Assembly (NCBI GenBank): GCA_009767595.1
Contig: VSDK01027838.1
Location: 226,181 to 290,180, forward strand
Source of the DNA: Symbiodinium kawagutii
Taxonomy: Eukaryota > Sar > Dinophyceae > Suessiales > Symbiodiniaceae
Direction of reading: 5' to 3'
DNA: 64,000 bases
This document shows positions 23,521-33,258 of this stretch, piece after piece; position 1 is the first letter of the stretch; the number at the start of each line of letters is the position of its first letter. The notes under the pieces are model-generated. The model saw only the letters and a list, made by a program, of their open reading frames with translations, had not been told where the DNA came from and ran no database searches. A program made the position numbers and the translations under genes.

Positions 23521-23557
23521 ATCATTCCTGATCACCCTGACACTAATCCCGGCGCAG

Positions 23558-23681
23558 GAGCTTTGCGAGCTGGCTCAGCTGGAGCACCTGCTGCGTGGCG
23601 GTGACCTCCACATCTCAGGGGCCGGGGCTTCCCAGAACTGGCGGCTGGAACAGTGGCCATCGGCCCTGCAACCAGGGCCGG
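23558..23681 (+). CDS. Exon, unknown protein
   Basis: 41 codons plus one base, acceptor CCGGCGCAG, donor GTGGTT. It reads ELCELAQLEHLLRGGDLHIS and then GAGASQNWRLEQWPSALQPG. High GC against very AT-rich neighbours; it starts only about 40 bases after the minisatellite ends. No family recognised. Confidence 0.6.
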
Positions 23682-23704
23682 GTGGTTCCTGGCCGTAAGA
23701 AGGT

Positions 23705-23833
23705 TTATTTTGGGGGTTTATATGGTTATATATGGTTATATACGGTTATATATGGTTATATATGGTTATATCTTGTTATATATGGTTATATATGGCTTCA
23801 TATGGTTATAAATGGTTATATGGGGGTTGATTA
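23705..23833. repeat. TATATGGTTA-type tandem repeat
   Basis: About a dozen 9-11 bp units of TATATGGTTA with small variations, directly after the exon ending at 23681, so inside the following intron. Confidence 0.9.
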
Positions 23834-23939
23834 AAGGGTTATACGGTTTTGAGAATGGTTTATTGTTTTTTGTTTTATGCTGTTTTATACGGATAATGAT
23901 TATAATGGATAATAATAGTGGATAATAAGCAACAAGACC

Positions 23940-24050
23940 AATATGGGTGTTTCTCAAAATAGGGACCCCCAAAATTATGTTTTGTTTATTACTATAGGTT
24001 GCTACTTAATTGGATGATAGCAGGGGGTACTGCTATTTTGACAAAAACAT
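23940..24050. mobile_element. Family-1 small inverted-repeat element, decayed
   Basis: The left end ATATGGGTGTTTCTCAAAATAGGGACCCCC matches the family-1 end (first 20 bases ATATGGGTGTTTCTCAAAAT). The right end has decayed to GGGGGTACTGCTATTTTGAC. About 110 bp, non-coding. Confidence 0.55.
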
Positions 24051-24082
24051 CTGATTGAGAGTTTTGTCAACCACGTCATGAA

Positions 24083-24175
24083 TCAACTAGCTGGTGGTTT
24101 TCAACATTTTTCGACCTTAGAGATGGTTAACTAGCATATTTTGTCAGAACTGAAGTCTATTGAAACCACCAGCTG
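24083..24175. mobile_element. Family-2 small inverted-repeat element, decayed
   Basis: CTGGTGGTTTTCAACA at the left and TGAAACCACCAG at the right are inverted ends of family 2. No target duplication is visible. About 90 bp. Confidence 0.5.
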
Positions 24176-24213
24176 CAGTAAACCACAACTCATCGGTTTC
24201 TCGTTATCCACAG

Positions 24214-24246
24214 CTGGTCATCCAGGGCAGCCACCGTAGACCATGG
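24214..24246 (+). CDS. Possible micro-exon
   Basis: 11 codons (LVIQGSHRRPW) between acceptor TTATCCACAG and donor GTAGGC, phase 0. Too short for more than a weak call. Confidence 0.25.
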
Positions 24247-24759
24247 GTAGGCGACCGTCCCAACGTTGTTGGACTAGTGTAGGGTTATGGGGTGTGAACA
24301 GCCAGGGGTGCAGGATATCTAACCCACGGCTATATGGATACTGTATGATTTATTTGCACTTATATTTCAGGATTTTGGATTCTTGACAATATTTCATGAT
24401 ATTCAGCGATATTCCAGAATACCAGAGGCACAGGTGGCAGCCATGGCAGCCATTATATACAGACAGTTAGCTTGTTTAATCAGATCATGATATTCCATGA
24501 TATGCTGGTGGCAAACATCCATCCCCTCTCCACATCTAGCCTTGGACGGATTTCCAGCATGTTTTTGGTTTGTGCATACATGATTAAATAGTGAAATATG
24601 AACCATCATCGGCCTCCAGTCACCATGATTGTTGACAATCATTAGCAATTATTGACCAACCAATATCAATCAACGATGTGCCGGTAACCTTTGTCCCTAG
24701 TTTCATCACTAGTTCGAACCTTTGTCAACCTTCTTTACCTACGATAGCCACAATCACAA

Positions 24760-24836
24760 GAGCTCTGCTTTTCGGGGCCGGCCCTTATGAACGCGCGTCA
24801 GAGAGAGAGTTCAGAGTTCTGGCCCGGGAATTTGCT
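24760..24836 (+). CDS. Possible exon, unknown protein
   Basis: A GC-rich island reading RALLFGAGPYERASEREFRV and LAREFA within a longer open frame, ending near a GTGTCA donor. The left boundary is unclear and the phase does not lead into the next exon. Confidence 0.3.
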
Positions 24837-24926
24837 TGTGTCATGATTATCTCGTTATTATCTCATTATCCCTGAGAAAATGGATGAAAATTGATATCTC
24901 ATAGCAGGAGCAATATAAGGATCCAG

Positions 24927-25022
24927 GAGAACCAGCTGGCTGCCCATGTGAAGATTTTTGGAGACCTGAGGCTTTTCCTGGTCTGGAACTCGTGGATGAG
25001 TCAAGTGGAACTGGCGAATTTA
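24927..25022 (+). CDS. Exon, unknown protein
   Basis: 32 codons, acceptor AGGATCCAG, donor GTACGA, phase 0 at both ends. It reads ENQLAAHVKIFGDLRLFLVW and NSWMSQVELANL. It leads in phase into the exon at 25227. Confidence 0.55.
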
Positions 25023-25226
25023 GTACGAAACGGGGGAGTGGAGGGCACTGATATTTGAAGGCAAATCTTGGGTCATCTTACCCAATGTCACACTCGTACA
25101 TATGTATATATATATATATATGCACGTATGTGCACATTGGTGTTTACATGTTAGATATGCACGCATACTTTTGAGCCATGTATCCATCATAATGTGGTGT
25201 ATGTGATCATCTACCTGCGAAAACAG

Positions 25227-25468
25227 GAGTTGCGATTAGCATGTGTAAGAAAGAGAGCCAAAAAGGCCAATCAAAAGTGTTTGGCTTGGCCAGATGAGCT
25301 GTGCTCAAAACAATCAAGTCACTCAAGAGATGTCCTGTCCTTTTCCAAAGGAAAATTTTTGGAAACACTAGCACAAGGCTTATACGAAGACCGGAATCCA
25401 GGGGTGAACATCCGTGAGATCACACAGGCTTCTGAGATGCATACGGGGCTGTCCTTCCCTTCCTATCA
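25227..25468 (+). CDS. Long exon, basic region, unknown protein
   Basis: 80 codons plus two bases, acceptor GCGAAAACAG, donor GTGATC. It starts ELRLACVRKRAKKANQKCLA and later contains GKFLETLAQGLYEDRNPGVN. Phase 0 start matches the exon ending at 25022; the two spare bases are completed by the next exon. A lysine/arginine cluster near its start could be a nuclear signal or a phospholipid-binding patch. Confidence 0.55.
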
Positions 25469-25720
25469 GTGATCATTTCAGGGATCCAGGGTACATCATT
25501 TGTGAACGATTCCATCGAATTGTCGTTGCTACTGTTATCAGACACTTTTACCTTAATAGAAACCATGGTTATATTGCTGTTATCATTACTGTCATTAATT
25601 ACTCTGATTATTGCCAATAGGAGTGATATACAGGCTAATTATCATTTTTCCATCTTTTTTCATAACAATGTCTTCTTATTTATTCCCTAATAATGTTATT
25701 AAGTCTTGTTATTTAATCAG

Positions 25721-25912
25721 GCTAATTATCATTGTTATTATACCCCGCGCCTTTTCTGCCACTGCACTTACGGGACCTGAGCGATTCCATAACCAGTTGG
25801 TTGGGTCAACGCGCCACAGCAGGGGGTTTGCAGCTGGACCTCCCAACCATTCAATGCCTTGTTCGCGGGGCCATCTGAACATTGGGCACTTTATCCATAT
25901 TAAATGTTCATT
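25721..25912 (+). CDS. Exon, unknown protein
   Basis: 63 codons, acceptor TTTAATCAG, consensus donor GTAAGT, phases compatible with neighbours at 25468 and 26047. It opens with a hydrophobic run (LIIIVIIPRAFSATALTGPE), which could be a membrane segment or an artefact of an extended left edge. A second frame through 25755-25875 is also open and coding-like, so the frame choice rests on phase and on the GTAAGT site. Confidence 0.45.
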
Positions 25913-26046
25913 GTAAGTGTTATGAACAATGATACTGTTATGGATATGGGTTTAATAATATGGGGTGATGATTGTTAAAAACAATGATGTTGGGCACTTT
26001 ATCCTATGTTTATCCCATGTTGATCAATGTGTATCCTATGATTCAG

Positions 26047-26117
26047 GATCTCATCCGTCATCCCACCTGCACTTGAGGGTTTTTGTTCGCCGCACCCGCG
26101 CCGCTACCTGAAAGACC
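26047..26117 (+). CDS. Exon, unknown protein
   Basis: Acceptor ATGATTCAG. It reads ISSVIPPALEGFCSPHPRRY and LKD. Donor GTCGAT at 26118 gives correct phase into the next exon; a second possible donor GTAGCT at 26128 would not. Confidence 0.5.
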
Positions 26118-26295
26118 GTCGATTTCGGTAGCTGAGAGTCAAGACAAATGAGCTCAGGTCCCATGGTCAATGGTAACCACCATCAATCTCTTTGATTTGT
26201 TGTCTGTTTCACGTGCCATCAAATGATCCTTGAAATCATTGGTAAGCACCATCAATCACTGCCATGACAACTATGCCATCAAGGTAACTTGGCAG

Positions 26296-26438
26296 TGATG
26301 CTTGCCATTCCCGAACTGCAAATGAAAAGTCAGAAATTGTCACTGCCAGAGGACAATGATGTACACCTGAAAGCGAAGCTGTTAGCTGCACAGCCGCAAA
26401 GTTCAGTATTGGTAGCGATCTATGGTGCATGCATGCAA
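26296..26438 (+). CDS. Exon, beta-strand-like, unknown protein
   Basis: 47 codons, acceptor ACTTGGCAG, strong donor GTGAGA. It starts MLAIPELQMKSQKLSLPEDN and ends LVAIYGACMQ. The alternation of hydrophobic residues could fit a lipid-transfer groove but is not specific. Confidence 0.6.
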
Positions 26439-26562
26439 GTGAGATTTGAAATGTGCAACGCGCTTTGTGGCACTGTTCCCACAGGTTGATGGACAATCAC
26501 ATCAATCACCCACATTGGCCCATCCTCAACGTAAACTTAACCAGCTTAACCAGCTCAAGCAG

Positions 26563-26647
26563 CTTACTACACCAAGATCGTGAAGGAGAATCAGCTGGTT
26601 GATGCTTGGGTTGATCATCTAGCAGCTGGTGCCCTTTCGAAGCCATG
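26563..26647 (+). CDS. Exon, unknown protein
   Basis: Acceptor CTCAAGCAG, donor GTGAAG. After two bases it reads YYTKIVKENQLVDAWVDHLA and AGALSKP. Clear coding character with no stops in this frame. Confidence 0.5.
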
Positions 26648-26888
26648 GTGAAGAGTGAATGAAAACCTTCAGGCGGATTCGTCATGATGGTTATTGATGG
26701 TTAATTGTTATTGAATGTTGGTCAATAATAGAGGATAAGGACCCACGATAGTGGGGATAGTGATGGTTCATGCTGGCTCATGCTTGTGGAAGATGGTTCA
26801 TGATGGCTAGTCTCATCAATGATGCTGAATGATGTTTGTAAAGGAAGTTGGATAACGGAAGATGCTGATAGATCCTTTGTACTCCCAG

Positions 26889-26939
26889 GTGCTTCAAGAT
26901 AAACAGTTCAAATGACAATGAGGACGCCAGTCATTTACA
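26889..26939 (+). CDS. Short exon, unknown protein
   Basis: Acceptor GTACTCCCAG, then CFKINSSNDNEDASHLQ to a GTGTAC donor. Weak but with a good acceptor. Confidence 0.35.
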
Positions 26940-27185
26940 GGGTGTACCATGAAAAGCTGTTGGGTACCAACCCATATCATTTTTAAGCAGCGAGGTTTGG
27001 GAGTATAGAATGGATTAGACTAATGCGAAATGCTTAGCAATGGTGCGAATGATCATGGATCAGCGACCGGGGCAAATCACCGATAATGATTCAATAATAA
27101 CTTAGGGTGTGGAAGGCTCGGGTTAGCACATTATCATCTCCAAATAGATGGGTTATTAGCTTAATATGGATGTGAGTGGATTCAG

Positions 27186-27228
27186 TCGCATTTCCGATCA
27201 CCGGTCGGGAAATCGGCGCTCAGGGCTG
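27186..27228 (+). CDS. Short exon, unknown protein
   Basis: Acceptor GGATTCAG, donor GTGTGC; reads SHFRSPVGKSALRA. Only splice sites and composition support it. Confidence 0.3.
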
Positions 27229-27317
27229 GTGTGCTGACCCATCCAAAACATTGATGGACGTGACTGATAGTGGAACGTAGTGGAACTATTTCGCCAACCA
27301 GATTGTCCATTGTTTAA

Positions 27318-27427
27318 CTGGATTCTTGGTTGGTGGTTTTAAACATTTGTTATTTTGCCCAAATCTTCCAATGGTTGGTTCGTTGACAAACATGTTTTTC
27401 ATGACGGGGTGGTTCAACCACCACCCA
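27318..27427. mobile_element. Family-2 small inverted-repeat element, decayed
   Basis: Left TTGGTTGGTGGTTTTAAACA, right GGTGGTTCAACCACCACCCAG. It shares the internal AATGGTTGGTTCGTTGACAA with other family-2 copies. About 110 bp. Confidence 0.55.
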
Positions 27428-27505
27428 GACCTGCAGATGTGCCACTGATCTCAATCGTAGAGTTGCCAGACTTTTTTGAGCTCACATAGCTGACGTTGCC
27501 CGCAG

Positions 27506-27597
27506 GCTGGTGTCCCTCTTCTTCTTCGTGGGCTGCGGCATTTGGTGCGTCTACAACTTCACAGCGGGCTCCTCAATGCATGAGCTAAGCAGTTGGG
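27506..27597 (+). CDS. Exon with hydrophobic segment
   Basis: Acceptor TTGCCCGCAG, donor GTAGCA. After one base it reads LVSLFFFVGCGIWCVYNFTA and GSSMHELSSW. The first 20 residues could form a membrane segment. A second frame (AGVPLLLRGLRHLV...) is open too; I prefer the first for its GC-rich third positions. Confidence 0.45.
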
Positions 27598-27726
27598 GTA
27601 GCATCCCAAAAGAAAAAGTCTTTTTTAAGGAGGAACATGGCAAGTTGGGGGTATCGTCATGGACGATGCCGTATGATGGCTGCACCTTACAACATCGAAA
27701 CAGGTGTATTTTGTCTTAGATCAATG

Positions 27727-28219
27727 TTAAGACTCAAAACTGTTTATTGATCTCCTGGTATCAACCATTATTAGCTGGTTATAACCCATGTAAAACCCAT
27801 ATAAAACCCATATAGAACCCATATAGAGCCCATATAAAACCCATATAACACCCATATAAAACCCATATAAAACCCAATGTTGATGTTTGATGGTTGGTCT
27901 ACTAGTGCCCAGGCCCCAGGCCCACCGATTAGCACGCACGCCACATGGGGTCCCGTGGTACGTTCAGTGGTACCCCTTGAGCATCACTAGCTACAAGGGA
28001 CACTCACCAGCTACAGGGGCCTCCACCAAGGCTTTGGACGAACCACCATCAAGATTGGGTTTTATATGGGTTTTATATGGGTTTTATATGGGTTTTATAT
28101 GGGTTTTATATGGGTTTTATATGGGTTTTATATGGTTTTATATGGTTTTATATGGGTTTTACATGCGTTATAACCAGCCAACAATGGTTGATACCAGGGG
28201 ATCTATAAACAAGTTATGA
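27727..28219. mobile_element. Large foldback (inverted-repeat) element, about 490 bp
   Basis: The left arm (27735-27880) and right arm (28058-28215) are reverse complements over about 75 bases of unique sequence; CTCCTGGTATCAACCATTAT on the left pairs with ATAATGGTTGATACCAGGAG-like sequence on the right with few changes. The arms continue inward as (CCCATATAAAA)n on one side and (GGGTTTTATAT)n on the other. The GC-rich core of about 175 bp has no clear exon. Non-autonomous foldback transposon is the simplest reading. Confidence 0.75.
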
Positions 28220-28509
28220 GTCAAACCACCACGAGCCATGTGAACGATTAACATTGACAAACCGCATCGTTGACCTACATTTGCCATATGATTCACCATG
28301 ACTGATCACTATTTTATCCACTAGCATGTCTTAGTAATTATGCATTATCAACCATGGTCGGTGGATAACATATATGCTTCAACTATTACTGCACAAACTA
28401 TTACATATGAATTTAATAAATTTGCACAATTGATTCACCTGTTCATATGCTTATAATGATTCTCATCCACTGACTCAAGTGTTACAAGCATCGAATTCCA
28501 CCCTTGCAG

Positions 28510-28633
28510 CTGCCTCGAAAGGGAAAGCGGCCGTGCGATGAGGTGTTGGGCATCCCCAAGGAGCCGTTCGAAGACCCAGATTCGATGGCCAGCGTGTACG
28601 AATCGAACCGACCCATTGATTGGCCAGGAACGG
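28510..28633 (+). CDS. Exon, unknown protein
   Basis: 41 codons plus one base, acceptor ACCCTTGCAG, donor GTGATG. It reads LPRKGKRPCDEVLGIPKEPF and EDPDSMASVYESNRPIDWPG. GC-rich in an AT-rich setting. The spare base is completed by the exon at 28950. Confidence 0.6.
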
Positions 28634-28949
28634 GTGATGAACTGGTTATGAATTAAAGGCTCTTATCAATGGTATTATCAATGATGAAATGGTTTATGAA
28701 TGTTGGTTCTTCATCAGGTGATGAAGTGGTGATTGCCTGGGCATTCACGGTTTTTATCAACGGTCCATTGACATATGGTTAAGCTAAGTGGTTCAAATCA
28801 ACCATGAGTAAGTGGGCATTGTTGGTTTTTCATCTTCTGTTATCAGCCACAGAGCAATGTTAGAATTCCAGATCCAGTGCTAAATCGGCCAAAACCAACG
28901 AGGTTTCTGGGTGGAAAGATCGATCTGGGTGTACTTCAGATCACTGCAG

Positions 28950-29077
28950 TATGCCTACACCATGCCTTGAGGTTCACTTTGATACTCCAGGGACATGGGC
29001 TGAGATTTGCATGCCTTCCAAACCGGATGGCTCGCCATACCAACGACAAGCTTGTGCCACTCGGTGCACTTCTCTTG
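28950..29077 (+). CDS. Exon, unknown protein
   Basis: Acceptor ATCACTGCAG, donor GTTCAT (GTGCAC at 29064 is an alternative). After two bases in phase with the exon ending at 28633 it reads CLHHALRFTLILQGHGLRFA and then CLPNRMARHTNDKLVPLGAL. Beta-rich pattern, unknown family. Confidence 0.5.
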
Positions 29078-29216
29078 GTTCATTTTGACAATGGCGGCTT
29101 CTCTTGACAGAGTGGTGTGAAAATCTGGTCACGTCAAGATCCATCGTGGATCACCGGTTCAAGGCTCGTTGATCCACAGGTTGATCCACTCATCACGGGT
29201 CCACCGGGTGGTGCAG

Positions 29217-29371
29217 GGGGTCCCAGGGGGTCCCCATGCGTCCGTCAAGGCCTGGGGGCCATGGCTTCGACCCGAGGCTCTCAGAGCATGATGCCTTTTG
29301 CGAGTCCAGGTTGAGCGCGGCGCAGCTGATGACCCAGCAGGTCGCTGGGGAGGGTCACTGGCGAGTCAAAG
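29217..29371 (+). CDS. Exon, unknown protein
   Basis: Ends at GTGGTT after GAGTCAAAG. The strongest part reads FDPRLSEHDAFCESRLSAAQ and LMTQQVAGEGHWRVK. The left boundary may instead be at 29250 (after TCAAG). It is the last supported exon before the zinc-finger gene. Confidence 0.5.
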
Positions 29372-29947
29372 GTGGTTTCGACTGATCTTGGGAAGCCCAA
29401 AGCTATAGTTAGGTTGGTTATGGTTGGTTTATTGCTATCAATGGCTAATAAACTGGATAAGTGGAAGGTACTCATGTGACTTGAGAAACACCCAAATGCT
29501 GCAGAGTCGTTGCGTTAGAACATCTCCGGGTTCGAAGGCAAGCAGTCTTGATGGTATGATGTTTGACAAATCTGATGGGGAGCAGCACCTTGTCTCATAA
29601 TTGGTCATGCAGACACCCTGCAAAGGAGTGAACTGCCGGGAAACGATGTGGCAAGACTTGACCTATGATGTTGGAAACATGATCTTAGGCGGAAGAGTGC
29701 TGGTGGTTTTAATGAGCTGCTTTTGGAGTGTTATTCATATTGCCATTTTGGGGAAGATGCAATAATCCAATAAACACTTTCTGCTTCACTTAGCTTAGAA
29801 GTGCCACTAATTGCCTGGAGATGGGACGCTCTGGTGGACATGTAGACAGGTGGTTCTGGCACGACATTTGCATACTCCATTTTTGTTTGGGCTTCAGTTT
29901 GCGTCGTGCTCGTCCCTTCTTCATCCTTATATGTGAGATATCTTAGC

Positions 29948-30498
29948 ATGGCGAACTTCCAATACCTCCGCACCTTCATTGATGAACAATCACATGAAGG
30001 GTTCTTGGCACGCTCGAAAAGTTGGCCGCAGCTTGGTGGCTGCGGGCATGCCAAGAGCATCGAAGAGGAATTGGAAGCCGAAGCGTCTGCCTATGTTGCT
30101 GAGTTGCAGAACAGATGCAACTTGACCTTTGGGCCACAACGGCAAACACTACATCCACAAGTCTTGCAGCATCCCGTGCCAGAGCCGCCAAAGCTGCCAG
30201 AGCCGCCAGAGCCGCCAGAGCCGCCAGAGCCAGCAGAGCCGCCAGAGACGTCAGTACAAGAACCAGCAGTGGTGCTCAGCGGCAATGCGCAGAATGCTGC
30301 GGTTGGGGTGCAGGATCCCATTCCTTCCAACCCGGGTAGTCGTGGCCATCCCATACTATGCCACCGCCCTTGCGTCCGGTTTGCGAAAGGAACCTGCGAA
30401 ATGGGAGATGCGTGTGGCTACTGCCACCACGCTGGGCATGCTCGCTTGGTCCATCCGGACAAGCGTCAGCGGGATCAGTTGCAGAAAATGGCGACTTG
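29948..30498 (+). CDS. CCCH zinc-finger protein, exon 1
   Basis: The longest credible non-repetitive frame in the window. It starts at ATG 29948 (MANFQYLRTFIDEQSHEGFL); an in-frame ATG lies 14 codons upstream, less favoured because it adds a stretch unlike the rest. Middle: a (PEPPEPP)n proline/glutamate linker at about residues 80-100. Near the end, RPCVRFAKGTCEMGDACGYC then H gives C-x7-C-x5-C-x3-H, a CCCH zinc finger of the kind that binds RNA; dinoflagellate proteins with R-P-C-x-x-F/W ahead of such a finger are common. Read straight on it stops at 30511, but a GTTGGC donor at 30499 lets it splice in phase to 30838. All other frames here are shadows. Confidence 0.75.
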
Positions 30499-30837
30499 GT
30501 TGGCTTTTTGACAAGTTGTTCTTCGTCCAGGGCGTATCATTCCCACTATCATGCCGACTACCTACCCGTTACTGTTATGGATGTATGGGTTTTGGCACAA
30601 CTGTACTGGTATACATGCTCCCGGCTTTATCAACAATGTGACCGGTACAAGGGGTGTTGTAACTATGAACAGCAAGTCCGGAGTGCTAGCAGCCTGCATT
30701 GCTACACAGAGGTTGCAATTGCTCATGCTTAGATGCAACCAGTACCATCAGTCAACTATAGTAAGAACTGGTCATGGTGGAGAGTGATTAGAAGAGTCAT
30801 CATGGTCAGTCAAGATTCACCATGATGTGCTCAACAG

Positions 30838-31060
30838 CAAGGAGACGGGAGATCTTGCTTCCGTGGTCCTACCGCATCTGCGTCGTGGATTCAACAATGC
30901 TGGCATTGACGGCGCTGAGATCATTGAGATGTTTGAAGAAGAAGTGGCTTCGAGGAAGATGCCTGAAGTAGACGCAGGGCTGCGCCGCATCTTGAAACAG
31001 ATGCCGTTGGCAACACTTCTAGGCTGGAGCAAGCCCTGCCGATTGCCGGTGGTACTGTAA
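30838..31060 (+). CDS. Probable exon 2 (carboxyl end) of the CCCH zinc-finger protein
   Basis: Acceptor TGCTCAACAG; one leading base completes the codon left at 30498. It reads KETGDLASVVLPHLRRGFNN and later MFEEEVASRKMPEVDAGLRR, ending CRLPVVL and TAA at 31058-31060. Helical and charged. If joined, the protein is about 257 residues. It could instead be a separate small frame; the phase match and the 339-base spacer favour joining. Confidence 0.55.
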
Positions 31061-31208
31061 TCGAATTGAAATTACTATCCTACCACCAGCTACTGTAATT
31101 GTTAGCCAATATGAACTACTGGCTTTATGCAATTGGTCAATATGGGGACTTGGACTGGTCCTACTCTGTTTTGATTCGGCACTGATTGGACAAGCTACAT
31201 GCCTCCAG

Positions 31209-31314
31209 GCACGGTTGCGGCCAGAAGCAGCGGGCGCTTTGGAGCCCGCCTAAGAGAGCAAATCGAGGTGCTCCGTTGTCGCCAGACGCCATTGAGGACC
31301 TAACAAGCTCAGTG
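31209..31314 (+). CDS. Exon, unknown protein
   Basis: 35 codons after one base, acceptor ATGCCTCCAG, consensus donor GTGAGT. It reads HGCGQKQRALWSPPKRANRG and APLSPDAIEDLTSSV. It begins only about 150 bases after the stop of the zinc-finger gene, so the next gene's unseen first exon would have to fit in that gap, or this is an untranslated-proximal exon of a new gene. Confidence 0.5.
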
Positions 31315-31604
31315 GTGAGTGAGAGCAGGGATGGGTTCGAGCGGGTTCATCCTTTGCGGATGAGTTGACGCCTCTGGTCGAATAGACTGCAGTCCAACTC
31401 TTCCTGCTGTGTCCTGAAGGTCAGCAGTCACGTTGGGGTTGACATTTCCCATGGTTTCAACAGAGTAGACGGAAATGCAATGTTCATGGCTCCAAGCGTA
31501 CTCCTCGATACTTAATTCTGTGCCAAGAAGTCCGTAGTCTGTGGGCCATAATGAGACGGATGTTCTGAAACGCGAAATCATGCCAAGGCACTTTGGATTC
31601 ATTT

Positions 31605-31607
31605 TTG

Positions 31608-31647
<40 letters not shown>

Positions 31648-31650
31648 GTC
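31605..31650. repeat. (ATC)n microsatellite
   Basis: About 15 perfect ATC/CAT units leading into the 21-bp satellite. Confidence 0.95.
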
Positions 31651-32996
31651 CATCGTCCGTCGTCCATCGTCCATCGGCCATCGTCCATCGTCCATCGGCC
31701 ATCGTCCATCGTCCATCGGCCATCGTCCATCGTCCATCGGCCATCGTCCATCGTCCATCGGCCATCGTCCATCGTCCATCGGCCATCGTCCATCGTCCAT
31801 CGGCCATCGTCCATCGTCCATCGGCCATCGTCCATCGTCCATCGGCCATCGTCCATCGTCCATCGGCCATCGTCCATCGTCCATCGGCCATCGTCCATCG
31901 TCCATCGGCCATCGTCCATCGTCCATCGGCCATCGTCCATCGTCCATCGGCCATCGTCCATCGTCCATCGGCCATCGTCCATCGTCCATCGGCCATCGTC
32001 CATCGTCCATCGGCCATCGTCCATCGTCCATCGGCCATCGTCCATCGTCCATCGGCCATCGTCCATCGTCCATCGGCCATCGTCCATCGTCCATCGGCCA
32101 TCGTCCATCGTCCATCGGCCATCGTCCATCGTCCATCGGCCATCGTCCATCGTCCATCGGCCATCGTCCATCGTCCATCGGCCATCGTCCATCGTCCATC
32201 GGCCATCGTCCATCGTCCATCGGCCATCGTCCATCGTCCATCGGCCATCGTCCATCGTCCATCGGCCATCGTCCATCGTCCATCGGCCATCGTCCATCGT
32301 CCATCGGCCATCGTCCATCGTCCATCGGCCATCGTCCATCGTCCATCGGCCATCGTCCATCGTCCATCGGCCATCGTCCATCGTCCATCGGCCATCGTCC
32401 ATCGTCCATCGGCCATCGTCCATCGTCCATCGGCCATCGTCCATCGTCCATCGGCCATCGTCCATCGTCCATCGGCCATCGTCCATCGTCCATCGGCCAT
32501 CGTCCATCGTCCATCGGCCATCGTCCATCGTCCATCGGCCATCGTCCATCGTCCATCGGCCATCGTCCATCGTCCATCGGCCATCGTCCATCGTCCATCG
32601 GCCATCGTCCATCGTCCATCGGCCATCGTCCATCGTCCATCGGCCATCGTCCATCGTCCATCGGCCATCGTCCATCGTCCATCGGCCATCGTCCATCGTC
32701 CATCGGCCATCGTCCATCGTCCATCGGCCATCGTCCATCGTCCATCGGCCATCGTCCATCGTCCATCGGCCATCGTCCATCGTCCATCGGCCATCGTCCA
32801 TCGTCCATCGGCCATCGTCCATCGTCCATCGGCCATCGTCCATCGTCCATCGGCCATCGTCCATCGTCCATCGGCCATCGTCCATCGTCCATCGGCCATC
32901 GTCCATCGTCCATCGGCCATCGTCCATCGTCCATCGGCCATCGTCCATCGTCCATCGGCCATCGTCCATCGTCCATCGTCCATCGTCCATCATCCA
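31651..32996. repeat. 21-bp satellite, about 62 nearly identical units
   Basis: The unit CCATCGGCCATCGTCCATCGT is itself three 7-mers. From the first CGGCC at 31675 to the last at 32956 the spacing is an exact multiple of 21 (61 intervals). Because 21 is a multiple of 3 and no frame of the unit has a stop, frames on both strands stay open for over 400 codons (SIGHRPS, AIVHRPS, MDDGRWP, TMDDGRW, MADGRWT repeats). I regard these as satellite artefacts. Confidence 0.98.
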
Positions 32997-33174
32997 TCAT
33001 CCATCGTCCATCATCCATCGTTTATCATCCACCATCATCGTCATCGTCATTGTCATCGTCATCGTCATCGTCATCATCACCGTTATTATCATCATCGTCA
33101 TCACCATCATCATCATCATCATCGTTATCGTCATCATCATCCTCATCATCGTGATCGTCACCACCGTCGTCGTT

Positions 33175-33216
<42 letters not shown>

Positions 33217-33217
33217 G

Positions 33218-33254
<37 letters not shown>

Positions 33255-33258
33255 TCAC
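32997..33258. repeat. (ATC)n with CGT/CGT variants
   Basis: An imperfect trinucleotide tract of ATC, GTC and ACC units on the far side of the 21-bp satellite, giving poly-H, poly-S, poly-D and poly-M frames. Confidence 0.95.
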
